From Pseudomonas sp. UFMG81 (GTDB lineage: Bacteria; Pseudomonadota; Gammaproteobacteria; Pseudomonadales; Pseudomonadaceae): 64,000 nucleotides of DNA. The notes beneath the pieces are model-generated. The model worked only from the letters and a program-made list of their open reading frames with translations. It made no database searches and was not told the DNA's origin. Shown here piece after piece: positions 16,311 through 26,466 of the stretch. Numbering within the stretch: the first letter of the stretch is position 1; each line of letters starts with the position of its first letter. The stretch lies in NCBI RefSeq assembly GCF_015354575.1, contig NZ_JACAFQ010000001.1:124001-188000 (forward strand). Reading direction: 5' to 3'. A program made the position numbers and the translations under genes.

Positions 16311-17630
16311 GTGGAAGCACACCTTCACGAATGGCTGAACCTGAGCATTCGCTGGGTTCACATGATCACCGGTGTCGCCTGGATCGGTGCATCGTTCTAC
16401 TTCGTCTGGCTGGAGAACCACCTGAACCGAAGCAACCCGCGCGATGGGTTGTCGGGTGACCTCTGGGCCATCCACGGTGGCGGTATCTACCACCTGGAAA
16501 AATACAAGCTCGCCCCGCCGAAGATGCCCGAGAACCTGCACTGGTTCAAATGGGAAGCCTACTTCACCTGGATGTCCGGGATCGCCTTGCTGTGCGTGGT
16601 GTTCTACTGGAACCCGGCGCTGTACCTGCTGGCACCCGGCAGCACCCTGAGCGGTGCCGAAGGCGTGGCCATCGGTATCGGCTCGCTGATCGCCGGCTGG
16701 TTCGTCTACGACTTCCTGTGCGACTCGCCCCTGGGCAAGAAGCCAGCGCTGCTGGGTGGCGTGCTGTTCGTGCTGATCATCGCCGCATGCTGGGGCTTCA
16801 GCCTGGTGTTCAGCGGCCGCGGCGCCTACCTGCACACCGGCGCGATCATCGGCACCATCATGGTCGGTAACGTGTTCCGCATCATCATGCCGGCCCAGCG
16901 CCAGCTGGTGGCGGCCATCGAGAACAACCAGACCCCGGACCCGGTACTGCCGGCCAAGGGCCTGCTGCGCTCGCGCCACAACAACTACTTCACCCTGCCG
17001 GTGCTGTTCATCATGATCAGCAACCACTTCCCGAGCACCTACGGCAGCCAGTACAACTGGCTGATCCTGGCCGGGATCGCGGTGGCCGCGGTACTGATCC
17101 GTCACTACTTCAACACCCGCCACGACAGCAACAAGTACGCCTGGACCCTGCCCGTCGGCGCCCTGGCGATGATCTGCCTGGCCTACGTGACCGGCCCCAA
17201 GCCGCTGCCGACTGCGCCTGAGCAGGCTGCTGCCAAGGTCGAGTACCAGCCGCTGCCGGCCACCGCCGTAGGTGGCAAGACCGCCGCCGAACTGCGTGCC
17301 GAGGAAGCTGCCAAGCCTGCCGAAGCAGCTGCCGCGGCGCCTGCCCAGGCCACCGCCCAGGCCGCCACCGGTAGCTTCGACAAGATCCACAACGTCATCC
17401 AGGAACGCTGCACCGTGTGCCACTCGGCCAAGCCGACCAGCCCGCTGTTCAGCGCCGCCCCTGCCGGCGTGATGTTCGACACCCCGCAGCAGATCCAGGC
17501 CCAGGCCGCGCGCATCCAGGCGCAAGCTGTCGCCAGCCAGATCATGCCGCTGGGCAACATCACCCAGATGACCGTCGAAGAGCGCAAGCTGGTCGGCGAC
17601 TGGATCGCCAAAGGCGCGCAAGTCAACTGA
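16311..17630 (+). CDS. puuD: Membrane urate hydroxylase with cytochrome c domain
   Basis: A 439-residue PuuD-type urate oxidase: an N-terminal integral membrane DUF989 domain with about eight membrane segments, an Ala/Pro/Glu-rich linker (about 300-350) and a C-terminal cytochrome c domain with the haem motif C367-T-V-C370-H371. It oxidises urate to 5-hydroxyisourate and passes electrons to the respiratory chain rather than making peroxide. The start is GTG at 16311 after GAGAGG. Haem attachment needs the Ccm system, which is encoded later in the same window. Confidence 0.95.
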   Translation: MEAHLHEWLNLSIRWVHMITGVAWIGASFYFVWLENHLNRSNPRDGLSGDLWAIHGGGIYHLEKYKLAPPKMPENLHWFKWEAYFTWMSGIALLCVVFYWNPALYLLAPGSTLSGAEGVAIGIGSLIAGWFVYDFLCDSPLGKKPALLGGVLFVLIIAACWGFSLVFSGRGAYLHTGAIIGTIMVGNVFRIIMPAQRQLVAAIENNQTPDPVLPAKGLLRSRHNNYFTLPVLFIMISNHFPSTYGSQYNWLILAGIAVAAVLIRHYFNTRHDSNKYAWTLPVGALAMICLAYVTGPKPLPTAPEQAAAKVEYQPLPATAVGGKTAAELRAEEAAKPAEAAAAAPAQATAQAATGSFDKIHNVIQERCTVCHSAKPTSPLFSAAPAGVMFDTPQQIQAQAARIQAQAVASQIMPLGNITQMTVEERKLVGDWIAKGAQVN

Positions 17631-17635
17631 AAGCA

Positions 17636-17745
17636 GCTGCAAGCTACAAGCGGTAAGTAGCTAGATAACAAGCAAGCATCGAGCCTCAGGCTTCGAGCGG
17701 GAACCACAAGCTTCTACTTGAAGCTTGCCGCTTGGAGCTTTTGGC
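17636..17745. repeat. Palindromic repeat of the CAAGCTTC/GAAGCTTG type
   Basis: The segment is built from short related units such as GCTGCAAGCTACAAGC and GCTTGCCGCTTGGAGCTT. Its core is a perfect hairpin CAAGCTTC-TACTT-GAAGCTTG (17707-17727). It is distinct from the REP family and sits between puuD and the permease. Confidence 0.75.
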
Positions 17746-17756
17746 TTGGATCCGAG

Positions 17757-17769
17757 AATAAAAACAAAA
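17757..17769 (+). promoter_or_regulatory. Hfq/Crc-like A-rich motif in the permease leader
   Basis: AATAAAAACAAAA lies 13 bases upstream of the permease ATG and fits repeated AAnAAnAA spacing. Confidence 0.5.
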
Positions 17770-17782
17770 CTCGAGGTGCTGC

Positions 17783-19138
17783 ATGTCCGAGTCACCCAAG
17801 GCGTACATCCCTGTTGCGCCACCACGACAGCCCCTGCCCTTGTTCCAGCTGATCTTGGTGGGTCTGCAACACGTTCTGCTGATGTACGGTGGCGCCATTG
17901 CCGTGCCGCTGATCATCGGCCAGGCCGCCGGCCTGTCACGCGAGGAAGTCGCCTTCCTGATCAACGCCGACCTGCTGGTCGCCGGCGTTGCCACCATCAT
18001 CCAATCCTTCGGTATCGGCCCGGTCGGCATACGCATGCCGGTCATGATGGGCGCCAGCTTCGCCGCCGTCGGCAGCATGGTGGCCATGGCCGGCATGCCA
18101 GGGGTCGGTTTGCAGGGGATCTTCGGCGCGACCATCGCCGCCGGGTTCTTCGGCATGCTGATCGCGCCGTTCATGTCCAAGGTCGTGCGCTTCTTCCCAC
18201 CCCTGGTGACCGGCACGGTCATCACCTCCATCGGCCTGTCGCTGTTCCCGGTCGCGGTCAACTGGGCGGGTGGCGGCCACGAGGCCGAAGCCTTCGGCGC
18301 GCCGATCTACCTGATGGTCGCCGGCCTGGTGCTGGCGGTGATCCTGCTGATCAACCGCTTCATGCGCGGCTTCTGGGTCAACGTTTCGGTACTGGTGGGC
18401 ATGGGCCTGGGCTACATCCTTGCCGGCTCCATCGGCATGGTCGACCTGTCCGGCCTGAGCGAAGCACCCTGGCTGCAGGTGGTCACCCCCCTGCACTTCG
18501 GCATGCCGACCTTCAGCCTGGCACCGATCCTGTCGATGTGCCTGGTGGTGGTGATCATCTTCGTCGAGTCCACGGGCATGTTCCTCGCCCTGGGCAAGGT
18601 CACCGATCGTGAAGTCACCCCTGGGATGCTGCGTCGCGGCCTGCTGTGCGACGCTGGCGCGTCGTTCATCGCCGGCTTCTTCAACACCTTCACCCACTCC
18701 TCGTTCGCCCAGAACATCGGCCTGGTGCAGATGACCGGCGTGCGCTGCCGCTACGTCACGGTCATGGCCGGCGGGCTGCTGATCCTGCTCAGCCTGCTGC
18801 CCAAGGCGGCCTTCCTGATCGCCTCGATCCCGCCTGCGGTACTGGGTGGCGCGTCCATCGCCATGTTCGGCATGGTCACCGCCACCGGGATCAAGATCCT
18901 CCAGGAAGCGGATATCTCCGACCGTCGCAACCAGCTGCTGGTCGCGGTCAGTGTCGGCTTCGGCCTGATCCCCGTGGTCCGTCCGGAGTTCTTCGCGCAG
19001 ATGCCGCAGTGGATGGAACCCATCACCCACAGTGGCATCGCCATGGCCACCCTCAGCGCCCTGGTGCTGAACCTGTTGTTCAACATCCTCGGTGGCGCCG
19101 ACCGCGCCGCGCACAACGACGCCTGCCACCAGCATTGA
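17783..19138 (+). CDS. Nucleobase:cation symporter-2 (urate/xanthine permease family)
   Basis: A 451-residue NCS2 inner-membrane permease with about 14 membrane segments. The family motif is visible as QNIGLVQMTGV, and the N-terminal QHVLLMYGGAIAVPLIIG is typical of UacT/XanQ/PbuX-type purine carriers. Placement directly after puuD makes urate or xanthine the likely substrate, taken up by proton symport; this is inferred from context. A hairpin without a T run follows the stop. Confidence 0.92.
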   Translation: MSESPKAYIPVAPPRQPLPLFQLILVGLQHVLLMYGGAIAVPLIIGQAAGLSREEVAFLINADLLVAGVATIIQSFGIGPVGIRMPVMMGASFAAVGSMVAMAGMPGVGLQGIFGATIAAGFFGMLIAPFMSKVVRFFPPLVTGTVITSIGLSLFPVAVNWAGGGHEAEAFGAPIYLMVAGLVLAVILLINRFMRGFWVNVSVLVGMGLGYILAGSIGMVDLSGLSEAPWLQVVTPLHFGMPTFSLAPILSMCLVVVIIFVESTGMFLALGKVTDREVTPGMLRRGLLCDAGASFIAGFFNTFTHSSFAQNIGLVQMTGVRCRYVTVMAGGLLILLSLLPKAAFLIASIPPAVLGGASIAMFGMVTATGIKILQEADISDRRNQLLVAVSVGFGLIPVVRPEFFAQMPQWMEPITHSGIAMATLSALVLNLLFNILGGADRAAHNDACHQH

Positions 19139-19144
19139 GGACCA

Positions 19145-19167
19145 GGGGCGGCATGCATTGCCGCCCC
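19145..19167 (+). terminator. Hairpin after the NCS2 permease
   Basis: GGGGCGGCA / TGCCGCCCC forms a 9-base perfect stem with a 5-base loop starting 6 bases after the permease stop. No T tract follows, so it may act as a 3'-end stabiliser or weak terminator and allow some read-through to the porin genes. Confidence 0.6.
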
Positions 19168-19248
19168 GCTCTCGACCCGTAGTAGATGCAACACCGTCGG
19201 CCCGCCGGAATGGGCCGTCCGGGGCGCCTGCGCGCCGAATAAACCGCC

Positions 19249-19262
19249 AACAAAAACAATAA
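19249..19262 (+). promoter_or_regulatory. Hfq/Crc-like A-rich motif before the first Tsx-like gene
   Basis: AACAAAAACAATAA, 16 bases before the ATG, is among the best matches in the window to the repeated AAnAAnAA motif. Confidence 0.55.
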
Positions 19263-19278
19263 GTCCGGGAAACACAAC

Positions 19279-20067
19279 ATGAAACGCATCACCTCGTCCC
19301 TGCTGCTGGGCAGCAGCCTGCTGGCCACCACCCTTCCCTCGCATGCCGGGGAATGGCTGCAATGGCACGGCGAAAGCCTGACCTACCTGTATGGCAAGGA
19401 CTTCAAGGTCAACCCCGACATCCAGCAGACCATCACCTTCGAGCACGCCAACAAATGGAAGTACGGCGACACCTTCATGTTCGTCGACAAGATCTTCTAC
19501 AACGGCAAGCCCGACCCGAGCAAAGGCGTGACCACCTACTACGGCGAGTTCAGCCCGCGCCTGTCATTCGGCAAGATCTTCGATCGCAACTTGAGCTTCG
19601 GTCCGATCAAGGACGTGCTGCTGGCCATGACCTACGAGCGTGGTGAGGGCGACAACGAGGCCTACCTGATCGGCCCCGGCTTCGACCTGAACATTCCCGG
19701 CTTCAACTATTTCACCCTGAACTTCTACGTGCGCAACACCGAAGGCAGCCGCCCGGGCGACAACGTCTGGCAGATCACCCCTGGCTGGTCGTACACCATC
19801 CCCGTTGGCCGCTCGGACATTCTGATCGACGGCTACATGGACTGGGTCACCGACAACGACCAGACCCGTCGCGGCACCTACCACGCCAACCTGCACTTCA
19901 ACCCGCAGGTCAAGTACGACCTGGGCAAGGCCCTGAACCTGGGCGCCAAGCAGCTCTACGTGGGCTTCGAGTACAGCTACTGGAAGGACAAGTACGGTAT
20001 CGACAGCCAGGGCAACCTGCAAAGCAATCAAAGCGTCGCCAGTGCTCTCATCAAGGTTCATTTCTGA
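19279..20067 (+). CDS. Tsx-like nucleoside-specific outer membrane channel (copy 1)
   Basis: A 262-residue outer-membrane beta-barrel of the Tsx/OmpK family with a signal peptide (cleavage likely after SHA, about residue 24) and a C-terminal aromatic residue (KVHF) as needed for Bam recognition. Alternating hydrophobic strands run through the mature part. Known Tsx proteins pass nucleosides and deoxynucleosides. Here it follows the purine permease, so purine passage across the outer membrane is a reasonable inference. A close paralogue follows. Confidence 0.9.
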   Translation: MKRITSSLLLGSSLLATTLPSHAGEWLQWHGESLTYLYGKDFKVNPDIQQTITFEHANKWKYGDTFMFVDKIFYNGKPDPSKGVTTYYGEFSPRLSFGKIFDRNLSFGPIKDVLLAMTYERGEGDNEAYLIGPGFDLNIPGFNYFTLNFYVRNTEGSRPGDNVWQITPGWSYTIPVGRSDILIDGYMDWVTDNDQTRRGTYHANLHFNPQVKYDLGKALNLGAKQLYVGFEYSYWKDKYGIDSQGNLQSNQSVASALIKVHF

Positions 20068-20418
20068 TAACCTGACCGAACGCACAAGTTTGTAACACCG
20101 TGTTCCAGGATGGAGCACTTGAGGACCGGCGCGCAAGCCAGTAATCTGCGCGCCCCCTCGATCGGGGCAGGAAGGATCCTGCCCACGTTTGCTGACCGCT
20201 CAGTCAATGAATTCGGGCGGTTGGCCAACGTGTTGCCAGCCAGAAAGACCCATGTTCATCCGTTCAGCAAGTCGTCGAGCAGGATGGTTGTGGCCAACCC
20301 GGAAAGTTGGCGCAGCTCTTGCCAAACAGCTGTGGCCAATCGAAAAAAGCTGACTCAAAAGACAAAAAACAGCGCCCGAGCGCTGACAACAGATCCAATA
20401 AAGGGAGCGACACACGCA
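20068..20418. other. Spacer between the two Tsx-like genes
   Basis: No convincing gene in these 351 bases. A perfect 8-base stem hairpin is at 20128-20154. The last 120 bases are A-rich and probably hold an independent promoter for the second porin gene. Confidence 0.6.
20128..20154 (+). terminator. Hairpin after Tsx-like copy 1
   Basis: GGCGCGCA / TGCGCGCC with an 11-base loop, no T run. It could end the first porin transcript or be a stability element. Confidence 0.45.
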
Positions 20419-21201
20419 ATGCGTATCATGAATAGCCTGATCCTCGCCGGTGGCCTGCTGGCCTGCGGCGCCAGCCAAGCCGGTGACCTGCTGCAATGGC
20501 AGAACAACAGCCTCACCTACCTGTGGGGCAAGAACTTCAAGGTCAACCCCGAGATCCAGCAGACGGTGACCTTCGAGCACGCCGACGGCTGGAAGTACGG
20601 CGACAACTTCTTCTTCGTCGACAAGATTTTCTACCAGGGCAAGAAGGACGCCAGCAACGGCCCGAACACCTACTACGGCGAGTTCAGCCCACGCCTGTCG
20701 TTCGGCAAGATCTTCGACCAGAAGATCGAGTTCGGCCCGGTGAAGGACGTGCTGCTGGCCATGACCTACGAGTTCGGCGAGGGTGACACCGAGTCCTACC
20801 TGATCGGTCCCGGCTTCGACCTGGCCATCCCCGGCTTCGACTACTTCCAGCTGAACTTCTACCAGCGCACCACCGATGGCAGCCGCCCGGGCGACAACGT
20901 CTGGCAGATCACCCCGGTGTGGTCGTACACCCTGCCGGTGGGTTCGTCCGACATCCTGATCGACGGCTTCATGGATTGGGTGGTGGACAACGACGAGAAC
21001 CGTCGCGGCACCTACCAGGCCAACCTGCACTTCAACCCGCAGATCAAGTACGACCTGGGTAAAGCGCTGCACCTGGGTGAGAAGCAGTTGTACGTGGGTA
21101 TCGAGTACGACTACTGGAAGAACAAGTACGGCATCAAAGACAGCGATGCCTTCACCACCGATCAGAACACCATGAGCTTCCTGGTCAAGGTTCACTTCTG
21201 A
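20419..21201 (+). CDS. Tsx-like nucleoside-specific outer membrane channel (copy 2)
   Basis: A 260-residue paralogue of the preceding porin. Both share long identical stretches such as TYYGEFSPRLSFGKIFD and SRPGDNVWQITP, and both end in KVHF. The signal peptide is MRIMNSLILAGGLLACGASQ. The start at 20419 was chosen for the signal peptide and the AAGGGAG 12 bases before it. The long upstream in-frame extension is rich in polar residues and not family-like. Which substrate each copy prefers cannot be told. Confidence 0.9.
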   Translation: MRIMNSLILAGGLLACGASQAGDLLQWQNNSLTYLWGKNFKVNPEIQQTVTFEHADGWKYGDNFFFVDKIFYQGKKDASNGPNTYYGEFSPRLSFGKIFDQKIEFGPVKDVLLAMTYEFGEGDTESYLIGPGFDLAIPGFDYFQLNFYQRTTDGSRPGDNVWQITPVWSYTLPVGSSDILIDGFMDWVVDNDENRRGTYQANLHFNPQIKYDLGKALHLGEKQLYVGIEYDYWKNKYGIKDSDAFTTDQNTMSFLVKVHF

Positions 21202-21234
21202 TTTGATCGACGGCCTGGGCTGCTGCGCAGCCCA

Positions 21235-21316
21235 TTCGCGGGTAAACCCGCTCCCACAGGTACCGCGCAGGCTTCATCCCTGATGCGGCGCCTGTGGGAG
21301 CGGGTTTACCCGCGAA
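21235..21316. repeat. REP pair (inverted)
   Basis: Inverted units TTCGCGGGTAAACCCGCTCC and its complement lie between the second porin gene and the convergent DUF808 gene. Confidence 0.9.
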
Positions 21317-21342
21317 CCGGGGCAAAGCCCCGGCCATGCACC

Positions 21343-22257
21343 TCAATTAGCCGGCCGTAGCGCCCGCCACAGCTTACCCACCACACCGACCACCGCCAGC
21401 ACCACGGCCCCGGCCACCACGCCGGCCACGCCATTGAGCAGCGCCCCGGTCAATGCCCCGCCACGCCCTTCGCTGAATGCTTCGATCGCGTGATGCAGCG
21501 GCGCGATGCCGTGCACCAGGATGCCGCCACCCACCAGGAACATCGCTGCGGTGCCGATCACCGACAAGCTCTTCATCAGGTACGGCGCCGCACGCAGGAT
21601 GCCATTGCCGACGGCACGGGCCAGGCCCGAGGCCTTCTTGCTCATCCACAGCCCCAGGTCATCGAGTTTGACGATGCCACCCACCAGGCCGTAAACGCCG
21701 ACGGTCATGACAATGGCGATCCCCGACAGCACGATGATCTGCTGGGTCAGCGGCGCATCGGCGACGGTGCCCAGGGTGATGGCGATGATTTCGGCGGAGA
21801 GGATGAAGTCGGTGCGCACCGCGCCCTTGATCTTCTCCTTCTCGAACGCGACCAGGTCCACATTCGGATCGGCCACGGCCTCTTTGCGCGCCTCATGCTG
21901 CGCCTCGGCATCGGCCTTGCTGTGCAGGAACTTGTGCGCCAGCTTCTCGAAGCCTTCGAAGCACAGGTAGGCACCACCGACCATCAGCAGCGGCGTCACC
22001 GCCCAGGGGATGAAGGCACTGATCAGCAGCGCCGCCGGCACCAGGATCGCCTTGTTGACCATCGAGCCCTTGGCCACCGCCCACACCACCGGGATCTCCC
22101 GCTCGGCGCGCACGCCGCTGACCTGCTGGGCATTGAGCGCCAGGTCGTCGCCCAGCACACCGGCGGTCTTCTTCGCCGCGACCTTGGTCATCAACGAGAC
22201 GTCGTCGAGCACCGTGGCGATGTCGTCGATCAGTACCAGTAGACTGCTTCCTGCCAT
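21343..22257 (-). CDS. DUF808 family inner-membrane protein
   Basis: A 304-residue membrane protein of the DUF808/YedI family. The N terminus [17 protein letters not shown] and the segment [13 protein letters not shown] are family hallmarks. Four to six hydrophobic segments follow (including around 70-100 and several in the C-terminal half). No function is established for the family. It is convergent with the porin gene and divergent from the TetR gene, and it has no obvious link to purine use. Confidence 0.88.
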   Translation of the reverse strand: MAGSSLLVLIDDIATVLDDVSLMTKVAAKKTAGVLGDDLALNAQQVSGVRAEREIPVVWAVAKGSMVNKAILVPAALLISAFIPWAVTPLLMVGGAYLCFEGFEKLAHKFLHSKADAEAQHEARKEAVADPNVDLVAFEKEKIKGAVRTDFILSAEIIAITLGTVADAPLTQQIIVLSGIAIVMTVGVYGLVGGIVKLDDLGLWMSKKASGLARAVGNGILRAAPYLMKSLSVIGTAAMFLVGGGILVHGIAPLHHAIEAFSEGRGGALTGALLNGVAGVVAGAVVLAVVGVVGKLWRALRPAN

Positions 22258-22389
22258 GTTTGCCTGTTCCAGTGGTTTTCAAAGATGCGAATTCTAGCCC
22301 AATGACGCTGCCTTGAGCGCTTGTCGGGCCGGGTGCTACCATGCCGAACCCTTCCTGCAAGGGGCCCTATACGAGGAAGATCCCCGCCA

Positions 22390-23001
22390 ATGAGCACCAT
22401 TCGCGAGCGCAACAAGGAACTGATCCTGCGCGCGGCCAGTGAAGAATTCGCCGACAAGGGCTTCGCCGCCACCAAGACCAGCGATATCGCGGCCAAGGCC
22501 GGCCTGCCCAAGCCGAACGTGTACTACTACTTCAAGTCGAAAGAGAACCTCTACCGCGAGGTGCTCGAGAGCATCATCGCGCCGATCATGCAGGCGTCGA
22601 CGCCGTTCAATGCCGACGGTGACCCCAAGGAAGTGCTCAGCGCCTACATCCGCTCGAAGATTCGCATCTCCCGCGACCTGCCCCACGCCTCGAAAGTGTT
22701 CGCCAGCGAGATCATGCACGGCGCCCCGCACTTGTCGCCGCGCCAGGTCGAGCAGTTGAACGAGCAGGCCCGGCACAACATCGAGTGCATCCAGAGCTGG
22801 CTTGAGCGCGGGCAGATCGCCAACGTCGACCCGCACCACCTGATGTTCAGCATCTGGGCAGCGACACAAACCTATGCGGATTTCGACTGGCAGATTTCCG
22901 TGGTGACCGGGAAGGCCAAGCTGGCAGAGAGCGATTACGACGCGGCGGCGGAGACCATCATTCGCCTGGTGTTGAAGGGTTGCGAACCCGAAGCGGCCTG
23001 A
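22390..23001 (+). CDS. RutR-like TetR-family regulator
   Basis: A 203-residue TetR repressor. The N-terminal helix-turn-helix includes TKTSDIAAKAGLPKPNVYYY. The C-terminal domain carries segments close to E. coli RutR (ISRDLPHASKVFASEI and IWAATQTYADFDWQISVVTG). RutR senses uracil, so a pyrimidine or purine ligand is plausible here, given that the gene lies between the porin genes and the gcl cluster. The start at 22390 gives a normal TetR N terminus. It is not the expected binder of the TTGTATACAA palindrome. Confidence 0.9.
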   Translation: MSTIRERNKELILRAASEEFADKGFAATKTSDIAAKAGLPKPNVYYYFKSKENLYREVLESIIAPIMQASTPFNADGDPKEVLSAYIRSKIRISRDLPHASKVFASEIMHGAPHLSPRQVEQLNEQARHNIECIQSWLERGQIANVDPHHLMFSIWAATQTYADFDWQISVVTGKAKLAESDYDAAAETIIRLVLKGCEPEAA

Positions 23002-23033
23002 CAGGGCCAATGGGGCTGCTTTGCAGCCCGTTC

Positions 23034-23116
23034 GCGGCCCTTTCGCGGCACAAGGCCGCTCCTACAGGGAAATGCGTAACCCCTGTAGGAGCGGCCTTGT
23101 GCCGCGAAAGGGCCGC
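23034..23116. repeat. REP pair (inverted)
   Basis: Two inverted copies of the REP variant with core GGAGCGGCCTTGTGCCGCG, between the TetR gene and the convergent GlcG-like gene. Confidence 0.9.
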
Positions 23117-23140
23117 AAAGCGGCCCCAGTATTTTGAGCC

Positions 23141-23581
23141 TTAGGCCGCAACCCCCGCATCCGCCGTCAGCCCCACCTCCTCGATCGCACTGATCGCGCA
23201 CTGCTCGTCGATATCCGACGTATCCCCGCTGATCCCTACCGAACCCAGTACCGTGCCGTCCTGATCACGAATCAGCACGCCACCCGGTACCGGCACCACC
23301 GGCCGCTCGCCCAGCCCATTGAGCGCGGCGTAGAACGCCGGCCGCTGCTGCGAATCCAGCGCCAGCAGGCGCGAACCCTTGCCCAGCGCCACCGCGCCCC
23401 AGGCCTTGCCGATGGCCACCTCCGGGCGCAACAGGCTAGCGCCATCCTCCCGCTGCAGCGCCAGCAGGTGCCCGCCGGCATCCAGCACCGCCACGGTCAG
23501 TGGCGCTGCGTTGATCTTGCGGCCTGCGGCAAGCGCAGCGTTCACCACGCCTACGGCGACTTTCAGGGTCAATGCGGTCAT
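23141..23581 (-). CDS. GlcG/HbpS-family (DUF336) protein
   Basis: A 146-residue GlcG/HbpS-type protein. It carries the family segments VAVLDAGGHLLALQRED and PVPGGVLIRD. Members occur next to glycolate, glyoxylate and carboligase genes, and some bind haem or small ligands; their enzymatic role is unsettled. It is divergent from gcl, and each of the two genes has its own TTGTATACAA site, so they are likely co-regulated. The start at 23581 is preceded by GAGGACC. A longer in-frame extension runs through the operator and is rejected. Confidence 0.88.
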   Translation of the reverse strand: MTALTLKVAVGVVNAALAAGRKINAAPLTVAVLDAGGHLLALQREDGASLLRPEVAIGKAWGAVALGKGSRLLALDSQQRPAFYAALNGLGERPVVPVPGGVLIRDQDGTVLGSVGISGDTSDIDEQCAISAIEEVGLTADAGVAA

Positions 23582-23662
23582 GAAAAGGTCCTCTTCTTGT
23601 TGTGAGAAGCCCTGAGGGCAGTTGAAAACCGATGGAAGAATAGAACACAACAGCGATATGTT

Positions 23663-23672
23663 TTGTATACAA
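23663..23672. promoter_or_regulatory. Putative FadR/GntR-type operator, GlcG-like gene side
   Basis: Perfect TTGTATACAA, 81 bases upstream of the GlcG-like start and 140 bases from the second copy facing gcl. Confidence 0.75.
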
Positions 23673-23802
23673 TATTTTTGACCAATCGTACCGAGTGCGA
23701 CGAAATGCCGCTTTTCCAGGGCCTGAGCGACCAGCGCAATTCCCCGACGAAAATGGATTGACCTTTGGGTCGAAGCGTGAATACACTCTGCCGCAAAGCA
23801 AG

Positions 23803-23812
23803 TTGTATACAA
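23803..23812. promoter_or_regulatory. Putative FadR/GntR-type operator, gcl side
   Basis: Perfect TTGTATACAA, 25 bases upstream of the gcl ATG, where bound protein would block transcription. Confidence 0.75.
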
Positions 23813-23837
23813 TTACAAAATCGATGAGGCACAAACC

Positions 23838-25613
23838 ATGAGCAAAATGAGAGCAATCGATGCAGCCGTTCTGGTCATGCGCCGTGAAGGTGTAGATACC
23901 GCGTTCGGTATTCCCGGCGCCGCGATCAACCCGCTGTACTCGGCCCTGAAGAAAGTCGGTGGCATCGATCACGTCCTCGCTCGCCACGTCGAAGGTGCCT
24001 CGCACATGGCCGAGGGCTACACCCGCGCCAACCCAGGCAACATCGGCGTGTGCATCGGCACTTCCGGCCCTGCCGGCACCGACATGGTCACCGGCCTGTA
24101 CAGTGCGTCGGCCGACTCCATCCCGATCCTCTGCATCACAGGCCAAGCCCCACGTGCTCGCCTGCACAAGGAAGACTTCCAGGCCGTCGACATCACCAGC
24201 ATCGTCAAGCCGGTGACCAAGTGGGCGACCACCGTACTGGAGCCGGGCCAGGTGCCCTATGCCTTCCAGAAAGCCTTCTACGAAATGCGTACCGGCCGCC
24301 CAGGCCCCGTGCTGATCGACCTGCCGTTCGACGTGCAGATGGCCGAAATCGAATTCGACATCGACGCCTACGAGCCACTGGCGATCAACAAGCCAGCCGC
24401 TACCCGCGTCCAGGCCGAAAAAGCCCTGGCCCTGCTCAATGACGCCGAGCGCCCACTGCTGGTGGCCGGTGGCGGCATCATCAACGCCGACGCCAGCGAC
24501 AAGCTGGTCGAGTTCGCCGAACTGACCGGCGTACCGGTAGTGCCAACCCTGATGGGCTGGGGCACCATCCCTGACGACCACGCGCTGATGGTCGGCATGG
24601 TCGGCCTGCAGACCTCGCACCGCTACGGCAACGCGACCATGCTCAAGTCCGACCTGGTGTTCGGTATCGGCAACCGTTGGGCCAACCGCCACACCGGCTC
24701 GGTCGACGTCTACACCGAAGGCCGCAAGTTCGTGCACGTGGACATCGAACCGACCCAGATCGGCCGCGTATTCACCCCGGACCTGGGTATCGTTTCCGAT
24801 GCCGGCAAGGCGCTGGACGTGTTCCTCGAAGTGGCCCGCGAGTGGAAAGCCGCCGGCAAGCTGAAGTGCCGCAAGGCCTGGCTGGAAGACTGCCAGCAGC
24901 GCAAATCGAGCCTGCAGCGCAAGACCAACTTCGACAACGTTCCGGTCAAGCCACAGCGCGTGTACCAGGAAATGAACGAAGTGTTCGGCAAGGACACCAC
25001 CTACGTCAGCACCATCGGCCTGTCGCAGATCGCCGGCGCGCAGTTCCTGCACGTGTACAAGCCACGCCACTGGATCAACTGCGGCCAGGCCGGCCCGCTG
25101 GGCTGGACCATCCCTGCCGCACTCGGTGTGGTCAAGGCCGATCCATCGCGCAAGGTTGTCGCGCTGTCCGGTGACTACGACTTCCAGTTCATGATCGAAG
25201 AGCTGGCGGTGGGCGCGCAGTTCAACCTGCCGTATGTCCACGTGCTGGTGAACAACGCCTACCTCGGCCTGATCCGCCAGGCGCAGCGTGGCTTCGACAT
25301 GGATTACTGTGTACAACTGGCGTTCGAGAACATCAACTCCACCGACGCCGCCACCTACGGTGTCGACCACGTCGCCGTGGTCGAAGGCCTGGGCTGCAAG
25401 GCATTGCGCGTGTTCGAACCGGCCGAGATCGCCCCTGCCCTGCTCAAGGCGCAGAAGATGGCCGAAGAGTTCCGCGTACCGGTCGTGGTCGAAGTGATCC
25501 TCGAGCGTGTCACCAACATTTCCATGGGCACCGAGATCAACGCGGTCAACGAATTCGAAGACCTCGCCCTGGTCGGTAACGACGCGCCAACCGCCATCTC
25601 GATGCTCGACTGA
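23838..25613 (+). CDS. gcl: Glyoxylate carboligase (tartronate-semialdehyde synthase)
   Basis: A 591-residue ThDP-dependent enzyme joining two glyoxylates to tartronate semialdehyde and CO2. It has the three-domain acetolactate-synthase fold. In place of the usual cofactor-activating Glu it has V51 ([13 protein letters not shown]), the hallmark of true Gcl. The ThDP/Mg motif is seen in [17 protein letters not shown] and [10 protein letters not shown]. It heads gcl-hyi-glxR-ttuD-pykF. A strong hairpin lies between it and hyi. Confidence 0.97.
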   Translation: MSKMRAIDAAVLVMRREGVDTAFGIPGAAINPLYSALKKVGGIDHVLARHVEGASHMAEGYTRANPGNIGVCIGTSGPAGTDMVTGLYSASADSIPILCITGQAPRARLHKEDFQAVDITSIVKPVTKWATTVLEPGQVPYAFQKAFYEMRTGRPGPVLIDLPFDVQMAEIEFDIDAYEPLAINKPAATRVQAEKALALLNDAERPLLVAGGGIINADASDKLVEFAELTGVPVVPTLMGWGTIPDDHALMVGMVGLQTSHRYGNATMLKSDLVFGIGNRWANRHTGSVDVYTEGRKFVHVDIEPTQIGRVFTPDLGIVSDAGKALDVFLEVAREWKAAGKLKCRKAWLEDCQQRKSSLQRKTNFDNVPVKPQRVYQEMNEVFGKDTTYVSTIGLSQIAGAQFLHVYKPRHWINCGQAGPLGWTIPAALGVVKADPSRKVVALSGDYDFQFMIEELAVGAQFNLPYVHVLVNNAYLGLIRQAQRGFDMDYCVQLAFENINSTDAATYGVDHVAVVEGLGCKALRVFEPAEIAPALLKAQKMAEEFRVPVVVEVILERVTNISMGTEINAVNEFEDLALVGNDAPTAISMLD

Positions 25614-25622
25614 TCGCCTGAC

Positions 25623-25645
25623 GCCCCCGGCGCTGCGCCGGGGGC
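25623..25645 (+). terminator. Intercistronic hairpin between gcl and hyi
   Basis: GCCCCCGGCG / CGCCGGGGGC, a perfect 10-base stem with a 3-base loop, 9 bases after the gcl stop. No T run follows and hyi starts 21 bases later, so it more likely tunes mRNA stability or partial termination than ends the operon. Confidence 0.6.
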
Positions 25646-25666
25646 CTCCATCGCAAGGAGACAACC

Positions 25667-26449
<783 letters not shown>

Positions 26450-26466
26450 AACACACGCAGGACCGT

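Noticed and set aside
16071..17642. Long open frame on the minus strand across puuD
   Set aside because: It is antisense to a clear puuD with haem motif; composition is Gly/Gln/Asp/Arg-rich as expected for the shadow of a GC-rich gene, and it has no ribosome site.
22390..23001. The TetR regulator as binder of TTGTATACAA
   Set aside because: The palindrome form fits FadR-type GntR proteins, no copy lies before the TetR gene itself, and RutR-type sites are different; it was not assigned.
23436..25664. 742-codon open frame antisense to gcl
   Set aside because: Shadow of gcl: no recognisable motifs, runs through the divergent operator region, and gcl on the plus strand is unambiguous.
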